From Altererythrobacter epoxidivorans (lineage in GTDB: Bacteria; Pseudomonadota; Alphaproteobacteria; Sphingomonadales; Sphingomonadaceae), in contig NZ_CP012669.1 of NCBI RefSeq assembly GCF_001281485.1, positions 620,001-684,000 on the forward strand: a stretch of 64,000 nucleotides of DNA. Reading direction: 5' to 3'. Position 1 is the first letter of the stretch. The number at the start of each line of letters is the position of its first letter. Of this stretch, positions 1-8,841 are shown one piece after another. The notes below the pieces were generated by a model that searched no databases, was not told the origin of the DNA, and worked only from the letters and a program-made list of their open reading frames with translations. Made by a program: the position numbers and the translations under genes.

Positions 1-722
1 TCGGCGCGGAAAACCAGGTCTCGATCCGCGTTCGTCTGCCTGAAGAGGCGGAAAGCGTGCCGGGCGCCGCGACGGAAATCGGCAACAAGGTGATTGCCAA
101 GATCCAGTCCGAATACCCGAACGTCCGGCGCGACGGTAACGACACCGTGTCGGGCAAGGTGGCTGGCGAATTCCGCAACGATGCAGTCCTCGCACTGATC
201 GCTGCCATGATCGCCGTCGCAATCTACATCTGGATCCGCTTCGAATGGCAGTTCGGCGTCGGCGGACTGTTCGCGCTGTTCCACGACGTTTCGCTGACGT
301 TGGGGATGTTCGCGCTGTTCCAGATGGAATTCAGCCTCCAGATCATCGCCGCAATCCTCGCGATCATCGGCTATTCGCTGAACGACACGATCGTCGTCTA
401 TGACCGTATCCGCGAGAACCTGAAGAAGTATCGCAAGATGCCGGTTCCGGAATTGCTCGACCTGTCGGTGAACGAGACCCTGGCGCGTACCGTGATGACC
501 TCGCTGACGCTGCTCGTTGCGCTCGTTCCGCTGCTGCTGTTCGGACCGGCCAGCCTGTTCGGTCTGACCGCGGCGATCACGCTCGGTATCTTCGTCGGTA
601 CCTACAGCTCGATCTACATGGCAGCGCCGCTGCTGGTGTGGCTGGGCGTGACGTCCGACAGCTTCGTGCCGGATGAAACCGTTGCCGATCGCCAGGAGCG
701 GGTGGCTCGCGGCGAAGGCTGA
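1..722 (+). CDS. secF: Protein translocase subunit SecF, C-terminal part (cut by window edge)
   Basis: The reading frame is open from base 3 and has no start in the window, so only about the last 240 residues are seen. SecF works with SecD in the inner membrane and uses the proton gradient to pull exported proteins out of the Sec channel. The visible part holds the end of the periplasmic domain and several membrane helices. The family motif with the core NDTIVVYDRIREN lies in the middle, followed by the conserved LSVNETLARTVMTS stretch. The protein ends in a short charged cytoplasmic tail. secD is expected just upstream, outside the window. Confidence 0.97.
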   Translation, partial: GAENQVSIRVRLPEEAESVPGAATEIGNKVIAKIQSEYPNVRRDGNDTVSGKVAGEFRNDAVLALIAAMIAVAIYIWIRFEWQFGVGGLFALFHDVSLTLGMFALFQMEFSLQIIAAILAIIGYSLNDTIVVYDRIRENLKKYRKMPVPELLDLSVNETLARTVMTSLTLLVALVPLLLFGPASLFGLTAAITLGIFVGTYSSIYMAAPLLVWLGVTSDSFVPDETVADRQERVARGEG

Positions 723-727
723 CTGCG

Positions 728-1906
728 CTAGCCGACGAGCCGCTCGTAATGGGCGGCAAGTTCGGCTGCGTTGTTCTTCCAACTGAGGTGCTCGACGCTG
801 GCGGCCACCGCCTGTGGAGCTGGCTTGTCGGCTAGCAAGCGCCTCGCTGCTGCAACGATAACGTCGATGTCGCGCTTTACCAACAGGCCGGCTGTCTCGT
901 CCTTGATCAGCTCGCTCGCGCCGCCGACATCGGTGGTGATCACAGGCGTACCGCAGGCAAGCGATTCCACCCATGCATTGGCAAGTCCTTCGCTTCGCGT
1001 CGGCAGGATCATGATATCGGCCGCGGACAGGATCAGCGGCAGAAGGTCGTGATCGACCACGCCTGCGAAATGTACCCGCTCTGTCACATTGAGGTCCCTT
1101 GCGAGCGCTTTCAGGTGATCTTCGTCCTCACCCTTTCCGACCAATATCAGGCGGGCATCGGGGATTGCCGTCAGCGTCCCGATCACGAGGTCCTGCCCCT
1201 TGCGTTCGATCAATGCGCCGACGCTCGCGAAGAGCGGCGCATTTTCCGGCATGTCGAAGCCGAGTTCGCGGGCCAGTCGCTGTCTTAGCCCTGCATGGTC
1301 CAGAGGTCGAAACTTGTCGCGGTCGAGGCCGGTGTAATGGACCGCGATCTTGCTCGCGGGCATTCCCAGTTCGATCATCTGGCGCTTGAGGTCTTCCGAC
1401 ACCGCCAGCAACCCCGTCGCGCGCTCCGCTGCGGCGAGCATCTGCTCACGAGCGAAATCCTTGCCGCCCCAAAAGGTAATGTCCGATCCGCGTGCCTTGA
1501 TCGACAGCGGGATACCCATCTCTTCGGCGATCCATGCAGCGGCAGGGCCATCGGGGAAGAAGAATTGCGCATCGATCAGGTGGATCGGTTCGCGCGCATG
1601 GATTTCGCGGATCAGGGGTAGCGTTGCGCGGACTATGGCGCGCGCGTTCAACCGATTTCCGAAGCGCGGTATCAGGCTGAAGCGCGGCCGGTGGACTGTC
1701 AGGCCGCGTTCTTCAGCCACCGGCGGTATCTTTGCGAGCTTGCGATAGCGCCCCAGTGCAATCGGCGGGACGCCGAGCGGGTTGACCACGGTCACCCGCC
1801 AATCCCCTCTTGCGGCGAGGGCCGCTAACGACTGCACGACAAAGGGGCCGAAGCGGGGATTTGCCGCGTTCGGGAACAGCGTCGAAAGCGACAGGACATG
1901 CTTCAA
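728..1906 (-). CDS. GT4-family glycosyltransferase
   Basis: About 392 residues with the two-domain GT-B layout. The N-terminal acceptor half begins KHVLSLSTLFPN. The C-terminal half carries the nucleotide-sugar site: GKGEDEDHL, then EGLANAWVE (the E-x7-E motif of GT4 retaining enzymes) and GTPVITTDVGG. The sugar donor and acceptor cannot be read from sequence; an exopolysaccharide or glycolipid target is only a guess. I chose a TTG start whose codon overlaps the stop of the upstream XRE regulator (TTGA). An in-frame ATG at 1942 has a good Shine-Dalgarno and would add 12 residues. The gene converges on secF with a 5-base gap. Confidence 0.9.
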   Translation of the reverse strand: MKHVLSLSTLFPNAANPRFGPFVVQSLAALAARGDWRVTVVNPLGVPPIALGRYRKLAKIPPVAEERGLTVHRPRFSLIPRFGNRLNARAIVRATLPLIREIHAREPIHLIDAQFFFPDGPAAAWIAEEMGIPLSIKARGSDITFWGGKDFAREQMLAAAERATGLLAVSEDLKRQMIELGMPASKIAVHYTGLDRDKFRPLDHAGLRQRLARELGFDMPENAPLFASVGALIERKGQDLVIGTLTAIPDARLILVGKGEDEDHLKALARDLNVTERVHFAGVVDHDLLPLILSAADIMILPTRSEGLANAWVESLACGTPVITTDVGGASELIKDETAGLLVKRDIDVIVAAARRLLADKPAPQAVAASVEHLSWKNNAAELAAHYERLVG

Positions 1907-2475
1907 AGCCGGCGCACCAGCATTTCCGCAATCGCAATCCATGGCGGTCCTTCGACGACCTGCTGTTTCTGGCCGCTGCCCGGTGGCAGGATGCCGACAA
2001 AATCGCCCTGCCGGTCGATCAGCCTGCCGAAATAGAAACGACCGCCCGGACGGGGGACGAGGACGTCGCGGTTGATCGCTCGCGGTGCTTCTTCCGGGGG
2101 GACCTGGCGTAGCCAGATCATGTCCCCGGGGCGAAATTCGCCAACGCTGTCTTCGACGACCAACACGGTCAGTGCGCCTTCCCCGCCAAGGTCGGTAGGC
2201 GAGAGCGCTTCCCTCGGTTTGGCCAGAGCTTCTGGCCCGCTCCTCTTGAGCGCGGCAACGACCATCGGATGTTCGCCGCCTTCCGACCGGACCAGCGTTT
2301 CGGGATCGACGCCAAGAGCAGCGGCAATCCGCTCCATCCACTTGAGTGACAGATTGCGCATCCCTGTCTCGAGCCTGCCGATCGTTTGCGCGGTCGTCGG
2401 CGGGACGCAGGCTTCGGCGAGTTCGGCGAGGGTCATTCCCTTGCCCTTGCGAATGTCGCGGATGCGGTTGATCAC
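1903..2475 (-). CDS. XRE-family regulator with LexA/S24-like C-terminal domain
   Basis: 190 residues. The N-terminus is a Cro/C1-type helix-turn-helix: MTLAELAEACVPPTTAQTIGRLE then LSLKWMERIAAALGV. The C-terminal half (about residues 95-185) has the strand-rich S24/LexA-like look, for example VEDSVGEFRPGDMIWLR and GRFYFGRLIDR. I do not see an obvious AXG cleavage site, so it may sense a ligand instead of self-cleaving. The start is a GTG preceded by AGGGAG. It is transcribed away from the DUF6456 gene and its stop overlaps the glycosyltransferase start, so the two are probably co-expressed. Target genes are unknown. Confidence 0.85.
   Translation of the reverse strand: MINRIRDIRKGKGMTLAELAEACVPPTTAQTIGRLETGMRNLSLKWMERIAAALGVDPETLVRSEGGEHPMVVAALKRSGPEALAKPREALSPTDLGGEGALTVLVVEDSVGEFRPGDMIWLRQVPPEEAPRAINRDVLVPRPGGRFYFGRLIDRQGDFVGILPPGSGQKQQVVEGPPWIAIAEMLVRRL
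1948..1952 (-). promoter_or_regulatory. Ribosome binding site for the alternative glycosyltransferase start
   Basis: AAGGA on the minus strand lies 5 bases before the ATG at 1942, inside the end of the XRE regulator gene. It supports an alternative, slightly longer glycosyltransferase than the TTG start at 1906, where family similarity begins. The sequence alone does not settle which is used. Confidence 0.4.
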
Positions 2476-2559
2476 CTCAAGGCTCCCTTTAACCGGAATG
2501 GTGATTTTTCTTTCCTACAGCATATGGGCGATTGCAAGGCACGGGTCCGATTGATGCAC

Positions 2560-2565
2560 AGGAGG
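2560..2565 (+). promoter_or_regulatory. Strong Shine-Dalgarno deciding the DUF6456 start
   Basis: AGGAGG lies 8 bases before the ATG at 2574. This sets the start there and not at the upstream in-frame codon at 2532. Confidence 0.7.
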
Positions 2566-2573
2566 ACACTTGC

Positions 2574-3047
2574 ATGCAGCGCCAGCTTGTCGAACGCGAA
2601 CTGACCGAAGAAGGCCCGCGCAGCGGGGGCAATGCCAAGGGGAAGCGGCGCACCGTCACGGTGAACCTCTCGGAATCTCCACTCGGCTGGCTCCATTCGC
2701 GAGGGCATCTGGATGATCGCCTGTTCCAGGCAGGAGAACGACTGCGAGCGGACTATGAGAGGGCGAATCTTGGGCCGAGCGTGACCATGCGCTGGGACCC
2801 GGTCAGGGCCCGGACGACCGGCGATGCAGAGCTGTCGGCGATGGAGCGGCAAGTCGCGGCAAAGGCCCGCTTCGATGGCGCGCTCGCGGAGGCGGGCCGG
2901 GGGCTGCAGGACGTGCTCTGGCGCGTCGTCTGCTCCTGCGAGGCTTTGCCCGATGCGGAAAGATCGCTCGGCTGGCCGGCGCGGTCGGGGAAGCTGGTGC
3001 TGAAGCTGGCGCTCGACCGGGTGGCCGATTTCTATCGTATCAACTGA
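2574..3047 (+). CDS. DUF6456 domain-containing protein
   Basis: 157 residues, soluble. The middle and C-terminal part (VAAKARFDGALAEAGRGLQDVLWRVVC, then GWPARSGKLVLKLALDRVADFY) matches my memory of DUF6456, a domain found widely in alphaproteobacteria and sometimes fused to helix-turn-helix regions. No catalytic motif is visible. The start is fixed by a strong AGGAGG. The gene is divergent from the XRE regulator across about 98 bases and converges with the uracil-DNA glycosylase-like gene, overlapping it by 16 bases. A DNA-related role is possible but not shown. Confidence 0.75.
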   Translation: MQRQLVERELTEEGPRSGGNAKGKRRTVTVNLSESPLGWLHSRGHLDDRLFQAGERLRADYERANLGPSVTMRWDPVRARTTGDAELSAMERQVAAKARFDGALAEAGRGLQDVLWRVVCSCEALPDAERSLGWPARSGKLVLKLALDRVADFYRIN

Positions 3048-3616
3048 GCGATCCGGCCTCGAAGCTCCGGCAACACCTCGGCCTCAAACCATGGATTGTC
3101 GCGCATGAAAATGGTCGAGCGCCATGACGGGTGAGGCAAGGGGAACTTCGGCAGGAAAGTGTGCCAGTTCGCGACCCTGTCGGCCAGGCTGAGGTGTTTC
3201 GTTTCGGGCAGGTAGTATGCCTGGGCATAGGTGCCTACGAGCAATGTCAGCCGTGCCTCCGGTAGCGCCTGCAGTACGCGCTCGTGCCATTGCGGTGCGC
3301 ATTCCTTGCGCGGCGGTTTGTCGCCGCCCGAAGCCTTGCCCGGATAACAAAAGCCCATCGGTACGATTGCGACCATCGCTGGATCATGAAGCTGGTCGCG
3401 GGTCAGACCGGTCCAGTCGCAGAGCCTGTCGCCGCTCCTGTCGTCCCACGGCGTGCCACTGGCGTGGACCTTCGATCCGGGTGCCTGACCGATGATCAGA
3501 ATTCGCGCGGTCGATGAAATCTGCACCACCGGACGGCAGCCATGCGGCAGGTGCGCCTCGCAGGTTCGGCACGCCGATACCTCGCGCCGTAAGGTTTCGA
3601 TCCCGGGTTCGCTCAA
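3032..3616 (-). CDS. Uracil-DNA glycosylase family protein
   Basis: 194 residues. The motif GQAPGSKVHASGTPWDD near residue 43 corresponds to the catalytic loop of the UDG superfamily, and LPHPSWR near residue 160 is the second active-site loop (HPS). Such enzymes remove uracil or related damaged bases from DNA. The N-terminal CRTC resembles half of the cysteine set of iron-sulfur family 4/5 enzymes, but the rest of the set is not clear, so the subfamily is left open. It begins at a TTG that overlaps the stop of the ABC-F gene (TTGA), implying translational coupling. Confidence 0.85.
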   Translation of the reverse strand: MSEPGIETLRREVSACRTCEAHLPHGCRPVVQISSTARILIIGQAPGSKVHASGTPWDDRSGDRLCDWTGLTRDQLHDPAMVAIVPMGFCYPGKASGGDKPPRKECAPQWHERVLQALPEARLTLLVGTYAQAYYLPETKHLSLADRVANWHTFLPKFPLPHPSWRSTIFMRDNPWFEAEVLPELRGRIAQLIR

Positions 3617-5418
3617 CCCTCGACCCGCTCGGCGATCTCGAGCCAGCGTTCCTCTGCCGCATCCTTTTCGGCCCGCGCGTTTTCGATGCCCTTGCTGATC
3701 GTCGCGAATTTCTGCGGATCGCTGGTGTAAAGATCAGGGTCGGACAGGATAGCTTCGCCCTTCGCGATGGCGGCTTCCAGTTCCTCGATGCGGGTCGGTA
3801 GCAGTTCGAAATCGCGCTGGTCCTTGTAAGACAGCTTGTCAGATTTCGGCGGCGGGGGTGCGGAAGGTTTCTCGGCCTTCGCGGCAGCAGGTTTTGCCTT
3901 GGCCTGATGCTGCGGCGCGCGCCGCTTGGCCTCCCAGTCCTCGTAACCACCGGCGACCACATCGACGCGGCCCGAACCGTCGAGGCCAAGCGTGATCGTT
4001 ACCGTGCGGTCGAGGAAGTCGCGGTCGTGGCTGACGATCAGGACGGTACCTTCGAAATCCGCAATTACTTCCTGCAGCAGGTCGAGCGTTTCGAGATCAA
4101 GGTCGTTGGTCGGCTCGTCCAGCACCAGCAAATTGGCCGTGCGGGCAAATTCTCGCGCCAGTAGCAGGCGCGAGCGTTCGCCGCCCGACATGGTGCCAAC
4201 CTTGGTGTCGACGATCTTCGGGTCGAACAGGAATTCCTTGAGATAGCCCTGCACGTGCTTTCGAATGCCGCGCACATCGACCCAGTCGCCGCCTTCGGCC
4301 AGGATCTGGCGCACGGTGCGATCTGGCTCCAGCAAGCTGCGTTGCTGGTCGATCATCACGCCCGAAAGCTTCTTCGAAATCTCGACCTTGCCGGTGTCTG
4401 GCTGCATCTCTCCGGTCAGCAGCTTCAGCAGCGTGGTCTTGCCCGCGCCGTTCGCACCCACGATGCCGATCCGGTCACCGCGCTGGATGCGGAGCGAGAA
4501 GTCCTTGATCACGGCGCGATCGCCGAAGCTCTTGAAAACTTTCTCGGCGACGATCACCGATTTCGATTTGAATTCCTCGTCACTGGCAAGCTTGAGCTTG
4601 GCAGTGCCCGTGGTGCTGATCATGGCGGCGCGGGCTGCGCGCATCTGCCACAGTTTTTCCAGCCTGCCCTGGTTGCGCTTGCGCCGGGCGGTGACGCCGC
4701 GTTCGAGCCAGTGCGCTTCGATCTTCAACTTGGCATCGAGTTTTTCGGCAGCGCGTGCCTCTTCGGCATAGACCTGTTCTTCCCACGCTTCGTAACCACC
4801 GAAACCGACTTCCTTGCGGCGCAAGGTGCCACGGTCGAGCCACAGCGTCGCCTTGGTCAGGCGTTTCAGGAATGTGCGGTCGTGGCTGATCACGACGAAT
4901 GCGCCGCGATAGCGAGAAAGCCAGTCTTCGAGCCAGTCGATCGCACCGAGGTCGAGGTGGTTGGTCGGCTCGTCCAGCAACAATAGGTCCGGGTCCTGCG
5001 CCAGCGCCCGCGCGATTGCCGCTCGCCGCCGTTCGCCGCCGCTTGCGGTATTCGCCGGGCGATCCATGTCGATACCGAGCTGTCCCGCAATCGATTCCAC
5101 CTCGTGGCGTTCAGGCGGGTGAGTTCCGCCGAGGGCGAAATCCATCAAAGTGTTGAAACCGCTGAAATCGGGTTCCTGCTCGAGAAATACGATGCGCGTA
5201 CCGGGCTTGATCTTGCGGATGCCGCGATCCGCCTCGATCCGGTCGTCGATCAGGCGCATCAGCGTGGTCTTGCCGGCGCCGTTGCGACCGATGAGAGCCA
5301 GCCGGTCGCGCGGTCCGATATGGAGGTCGATATCCTCGTAATCGGGGCCGCCGAATAGCCAGCGGCCACCTTGCTGAAGGCCGAGACCTTCCCAGGACAG
5401 GATCGGGGGTTGTGCCAT
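3613..5418 (-). CDS. uup: ABC-F family ATPase, Uup type
   Basis: 601 residues with two ABC domains and no membrane segments. Walker A motifs are GRNGAGKTT (about residue 45) and GANGAGKTT (about residue 330). Signature motifs are ASGGERRR and MSGGERSR, each followed by LDEPTN. A charged linker and a C-terminal coiled coil (LSYKDQRDFELLPTRIEELE) point to Uup and not EttA. ABC-F proteins act on the ribosome or on branched DNA intermediates. I chose MAQPPILSWEG at 5418 because the 12 residues before it in the open frame look non-coding. It is the first gene of a minus-strand pair with the glycosylase. Confidence 0.92.
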   Translation of the reverse strand: MAQPPILSWEGLGLQQGGRWLFGGPDYEDIDLHIGPRDRLALIGRNGAGKTTLMRLIDDRIEADRGIRKIKPGTRIVFLEQEPDFSGFNTLMDFALGGTHPPERHEVESIAGQLGIDMDRPANTASGGERRRAAIARALAQDPDLLLLDEPTNHLDLGAIDWLEDWLSRYRGAFVVISHDRTFLKRLTKATLWLDRGTLRRKEVGFGGYEAWEEQVYAEEARAAEKLDAKLKIEAHWLERGVTARRKRNQGRLEKLWQMRAARAAMISTTGTAKLKLASDEEFKSKSVIVAEKVFKSFGDRAVIKDFSLRIQRGDRIGIVGANGAGKTTLLKLLTGEMQPDTGKVEISKKLSGVMIDQQRSLLEPDRTVRQILAEGGDWVDVRGIRKHVQGYLKEFLFDPKIVDTKVGTMSGGERSRLLLAREFARTANLLVLDEPTNDLDLETLDLLQEVIADFEGTVLIVSHDRDFLDRTVTITLGLDGSGRVDVVAGGYEDWEAKRRAPQHQAKAKPAAAKAEKPSAPPPPKSDKLSYKDQRDFELLPTRIEELEAAIAKGEAILSDPDLYTSDPQKFATISKGIENARAEKDAAEERWLEIAERVEG

Positions 5419-5517
5419 GGCGCGGCAGGTAGGCGTTCGCTGCGTCCGGAACAAGACGGTTCATTCAGCCGTAATGGTCAAGAGAGCACCCTTGTCGGTG
5501 CAGAGGAGACGAACCCC

Positions 5518-6234
5518 ATGATGCATAAAGCTTTTCCTGTTCTGGCAATCGCTGCGATTGCCGCACCGCTCAGTGCTGCAGAGGTGCAGATCCAGGCGCA
5601 GAACCCGGTGGTCGAACTGACCGTCAACGAAGTCGTTCGTTCAGCGCCCGACGTCGCCCAGATTGGTGCAGGGGTCACGACCCGTGCACCGACGGCACAG
5701 GCGGCGGTGCGGATGAATGCCGATGCGATGGACCGTCTGATCGCTCGGCTGAAGGATCTCGGCATTGCGCGCAAGGATATCCAGACCAGCAATTTCAATC
5801 TCAACCCGCAGTACAATTACAACCGCGAAACGGGCGAGCAGACCTTCAGCGGCTATAATGTCAACAACCAGGTGAACGTGAAACTGCGCGACCTAAAGCG
5901 TTCCGGTGAAGTGCTCGACGCGCTTGTCGCTGCAGGTGCCAACAACATCTACGGTCCGAACTTCATGCTGGAAGACGACATGAAGGCAAAGGACGTGGCG
6001 CGCGGCAACGCCTTCAAACGCGGTCGCCAGATGGCAGAGCAATATGCGCGCATGGCAGGCTACGGAAACGTGAAACTGCTGGAGGTTTCGGAGAGCTTCC
6101 AGTCGTATGGACCCGTTCCGGTAATGGAACGCGCGATCACGGTCAGCGGATCTTCGGCAGATGCGGCCACCCCCATCGAACCGGGCGAAGTAGGCACCGG
6201 CGTGCAGATCACCGTGAAATACGAGATGCAGTAA
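5518..6234 (+). CDS. SIMPL (DUF541) domain periplasmic protein
   Basis: 238 residues. A signal peptide ends near residue 21 (PLSAAEV). The rest matches the SIMPL domain: VELTVNEVVRSAPDVAQIGAGV, the DIQTSNFNLNPQYNY segment and a conserved C-terminal half ending QITVKYEMQ. SIMPL proteins are periplasmic or surface proteins of poorly defined role, sometimes linked to oxidative stress. There are two ATGs in a row; GAGGAG at 5503-5508 best fits the first. It is divergent from the Uup gene across about 100 bases, which must hold both promoters. Confidence 0.9.
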   Translation: MMHKAFPVLAIAAIAAPLSAAEVQIQAQNPVVELTVNEVVRSAPDVAQIGAGVTTRAPTAQAAVRMNADAMDRLIARLKDLGIARKDIQTSNFNLNPQYNYNRETGEQTFSGYNVNNQVNVKLRDLKRSGEVLDALVAAGANNIYGPNFMLEDDMKAKDVARGNAFKRGRQMAEQYARMAGYGNVKLLEVSESFQSYGPVPVMERAITVSGSSADAATPIEPGEVGTGVQITVKYEMQ

Positions 6235-6315
6235 TTCCTGCGGGCATTTCTGAATGCGGGGCAACACCTGCATTCAGAACTTGTTCAATGCTGGTCGCAT
6301 AGGCAGGGTGTCATC

Positions 6316-6621
6316 ATGACGCGCAAAAACCTTTTTGTCCTTCCATTCGTCCTGGCCCTTTCCGGCTTGGTGGTCGCACCTGCGCAGGCGCAGGGTCGCG
6401 ACGATCAGGGCGAAGCGCGCAAGGAAATGAAGGCGGGCAATGTCCTGTCGCTGCGCGAGATCGAGCGCCGGGTCCTGCCGCAGATGCGTGGCAGCGAATA
6501 TCTGGGCCCGGCCTACGATGCGACCGCACGCGCATATCGCCTGAAATTCATCCGTGACGGCCGCGTCTCCTATGTCGACGTTGACGCTCGCACCGGCCGG
6601 ATCATCAACAGGTCGCGGTAG
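6316..6621 (+). CDS. PepSY-like exported small protein
   Basis: 101 residues with a clear signal peptide ending AQAQG near residue 26. The mature part carries a single PepSY-like unit: VLSLREIERRVLPQMRGSEY, then a strand region ending GRVSYVDVDARTGRII. PepSY domains are often periplasmic modulators or inhibitors. It stands 105 bases before a PhoP/PhoQ-like two-component pair, a common arrangement, so it may modulate or be controlled by that system. This link is inferred from position. Confidence 0.85.
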   Translation: MTRKNLFVLPFVLALSGLVVAPAQAQGRDDQGEARKEMKAGNVLSLREIERRVLPQMRGSEYLGPAYDATARAYRLKFIRDGRVSYVDVDARTGRIINRSR

Positions 6622-6725
6622 TCGCTGCGCCGATATTCGCGCCGCATGAAACCTTGTGGTTGCTTGACGCGTTTCCCTCAAAAGCCCAACACGGCCCGCA
6701 TTCTGGACAAAGGTAACGGGGACAC

Positions 6726-7403
6726 ATGCGCATACTGATCGTCGAAGACGAACCCACGCTGGGTAACCAGCTCAAATCGACGCTCGAGCAGAACGGATAC
6801 GCCGTCGATCTTTCGACCGATGGCGAGGACGGCCACTTTCTCGGTTCGACCGAGGCATACGATGCCGTGATCCTCGACCTCGGCCTGCCGGAAATCGATG
6901 GCCTGACTGTCCTGGGCATGTGGCGCAAGGAAGGCCGCACCTTCCCGGTGCTGGTCCTGACCGCGCGTGACAGCTGGTCGGACAAGGTCGCTGGCCTTGA
7001 CGCGGGTGCCGACGATTATCTCGCCAAGCCTTTCCAGACCGAAGAACTGATCGCGAGATTGCGCGCACTTATCCGTCGTGCATCGGGCAACACCTCGGCT
7101 GAACTGACCGCAGGCGATGTTCGACTTGACACCCGGTCGGGCCGTGTCACGCTGAAGGGCGAGCCGGTCAAGCTGACGGCGCAGGAATACAAGCTGCTGA
7201 GCTACCTCATGCACCACAAGGGCAAGGTGGTCAGCCGGACCGAACTCATCGAGCATATCTATGACCAGGATTTTGACCGCGATTCGAACACTATCGAAGT
7301 GTTCGTGACGCGCATCCGGAAGAAGCTCGGCGCAGATGTAATCACGACGATCCGTGGCCTCGGATACAGCCTCGACGACCCCGCCGACCAGCCGCGAGCC
7401 TGA
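6726..7403 (+). CDS. OmpR/PhoP-family response regulator
   Basis: 225 residues. The receiver domain shows the acidic pair in VEDEP, the phosphorylated Asp in AVILDLGLPEIDG, the Thr in VLVLTAR and the Lys in DDYLAKPF. The C-terminal winged helix of the OmpR family includes LTAQEYKLLSYLMHHKG and IRKKLGADVITTIRGLGYSL. It overlaps the start of the sensor kinase gene by 50 bases, so the two are one operon. The closest known pairs are PhoP/PhoQ-like; the signal here is unknown. Confidence 0.93.
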   Translation: MRILIVEDEPTLGNQLKSTLEQNGYAVDLSTDGEDGHFLGSTEAYDAVILDLGLPEIDGLTVLGMWRKEGRTFPVLVLTARDSWSDKVAGLDAGADDYLAKPFQTEELIARLRALIRRASGNTSAELTAGDVRLDTRSGRVTLKGEPVKLTAQEYKLLSYLMHHKGKVVSRTELIEHIYDQDFDRDSNTIEVFVTRIRKKLGADVITTIRGLGYSLDDPADQPRA

Positions 7404-8841
7404 CAAGGGAACCCTCCCTGCGGACAGGACCGTAGCTGGCGCAGGTGTCGCTGCGCCTGTTGGCGCGCCGGTCGAGGAATCAGAAACCGTTGTCGAAATT
7501 GCGACGCAGGGCAGCATTGCCCGGCGCATGGCGATCATCGCGGCCGGCTGGATCGCGGTGCTGCTGCTGGGTGGGGGCATCGCGCTCGATCGCACGTTGA
7601 CCAACCTCGTCGAACGCAATTTCGACGACCAGCTCGAATATGTGCTGACCGCCCTGATCGCTTCGGCAGAGATCGGGCCGGAGGGCGAGGTCTTCCTCTA
7701 CAGCCAGCTCGGCGACCAGCGCTTCTTCGAACCCAACAGCGGTGTTTACTGGCAGATCAGCGGCAAGGGGCAGGAAACTTTCCCCAGCCGCAGCCTGTGG
7801 GATCGCACCCTCAAGGTTCAGGGCGACCATTTCGACAGCGAGCCGCATTTCTATGCCTCGGGGCAATTCCCGACCGAGCCGCTGCGCATGGTCGAAAGGA
7901 CTGTGATCCTTCCCGGCAGCGAGACGCGCTGGACCTTCGCCGTGGCTTCCGCGACCGAGGAGCTCGAAGCGCAGAACTCGCGCATCCGTTCGATCCTGGT
8001 GTGGAGTTTTGCGGTCCTCGGTCTCGGCCTGTTCCTGATGACCCTGCTGCAGATCCGCTATGGCCTTTCGCCGCTCAGGCGCGTCCGTGCAGCGATCCAG
8101 AACCTCAGGACGACCGGCGCGAACCGGATTACAGAGCCGCTTCCGACCGAAGTCGAACCGCTGGTGGAAGAAATCAATTCGCTGCTGGCGCATACCGAGC
8201 AGCAGGCAGAGGAAGCCCGCATGCATGCAGGCAACCTGGCTCATGCGCTCAAGACTCCGCTGACTGTCCTGACCAATGCGGCCACAGCGCGGGCACCCGA
8301 CCTAGGCAATGCCGTGATCCGCGAAACGCGCACAATGCAGCGGCATGTCGATCACCATCTCGCGCGGGCGAGGGCGGTAGGTCGCAGGGCCGTGGGTCAC
8401 GCGCGCGCACGCGTGTTCCAGAGCGCCGAAGCGGTGCGGCGCGCTGTCGAGCGTCTTTACCCTGACAGCCGGATCGACATTGCAGGAAACCGCCTCGTCG
8501 AAGTGATGATCGAACGGCAGGACCTCGACGAAATTCTCGGCAATCTGATCGAAAATGCTGCGAAATATGGCGGCGGGACCGTGTTCGTCACAGTCGATGC
8601 GGATGACACTTCGGAACAGTGCGTGATCTGGGTCGAAGACGACGGGACGGGCATCCCCGAAGGCGATCGGGAGCGCATTTTCGATCGCGGCGCGCGGCTC
8701 GATACCGGCAAGCCTGGCACCGGCCTTGGCCTTGCGATCGTGCGCGATGTCGCGGAAATCTATGGTGGCTCGGTCGAACTCGACGAGAGCGAGGACCTCG
8801 GTGGCCTGCTGGTGAAGCTTTCCCTACCGCGGGTTGCCTAG
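7354..8841 (+). CDS. PhoQ-like sensor histidine kinase
   Basis: 495 residues if the GTG at 7354 is used. A membrane helix at about 59-79 and a second near 218-238 flank a periplasmic sensor region; a HAMP-like linker follows. The H-box is NLAHALKTPLTVL, a form typical of PhoQ-type kinases, followed by NLIENAAKYGG (N box), EDDGTGIP and GTGLGLAI. The GTG is the only ATG/GTG/TTG codon in frame before the first membrane helix, whose own ATG at 7528 would leave no cytoplasmic N-terminus, so the 50-base overlap with the regulator gene is accepted with caution. The 3' end overlaps the convergent ankyrin gene by 4 bases. Confidence 0.92.
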   Translation: MASDTASTTPPTSREPDKGTLPADRTVAGAGVAAPVGAPVEESETVVEIATQGSIARRMAIIAAGWIAVLLLGGGIALDRTLTNLVERNFDDQLEYVLTALIASAEIGPEGEVFLYSQLGDQRFFEPNSGVYWQISGKGQETFPSRSLWDRTLKVQGDHFDSEPHFYASGQFPTEPLRMVERTVILPGSETRWTFAVASATEELEAQNSRIRSILVWSFAVLGLGLFLMTLLQIRYGLSPLRRVRAAIQNLRTTGANRITEPLPTEVEPLVEEINSLLAHTEQQAEEARMHAGNLAHALKTPLTVLTNAATARAPDLGNAVIRETRTMQRHVDHHLARARAVGRRAVGHARARVFQSAEAVRRAVERLYPDSRIDIAGNRLVEVMIERQDLDEILGNLIENAAKYGGGTVFVTVDADDTSEQCVIWVEDDGTGIPEGDRERIFDRGARLDTGKPGTGLGLAIVRDVAEIYGGSVELDESEDLGGLLVKLSLPRVA

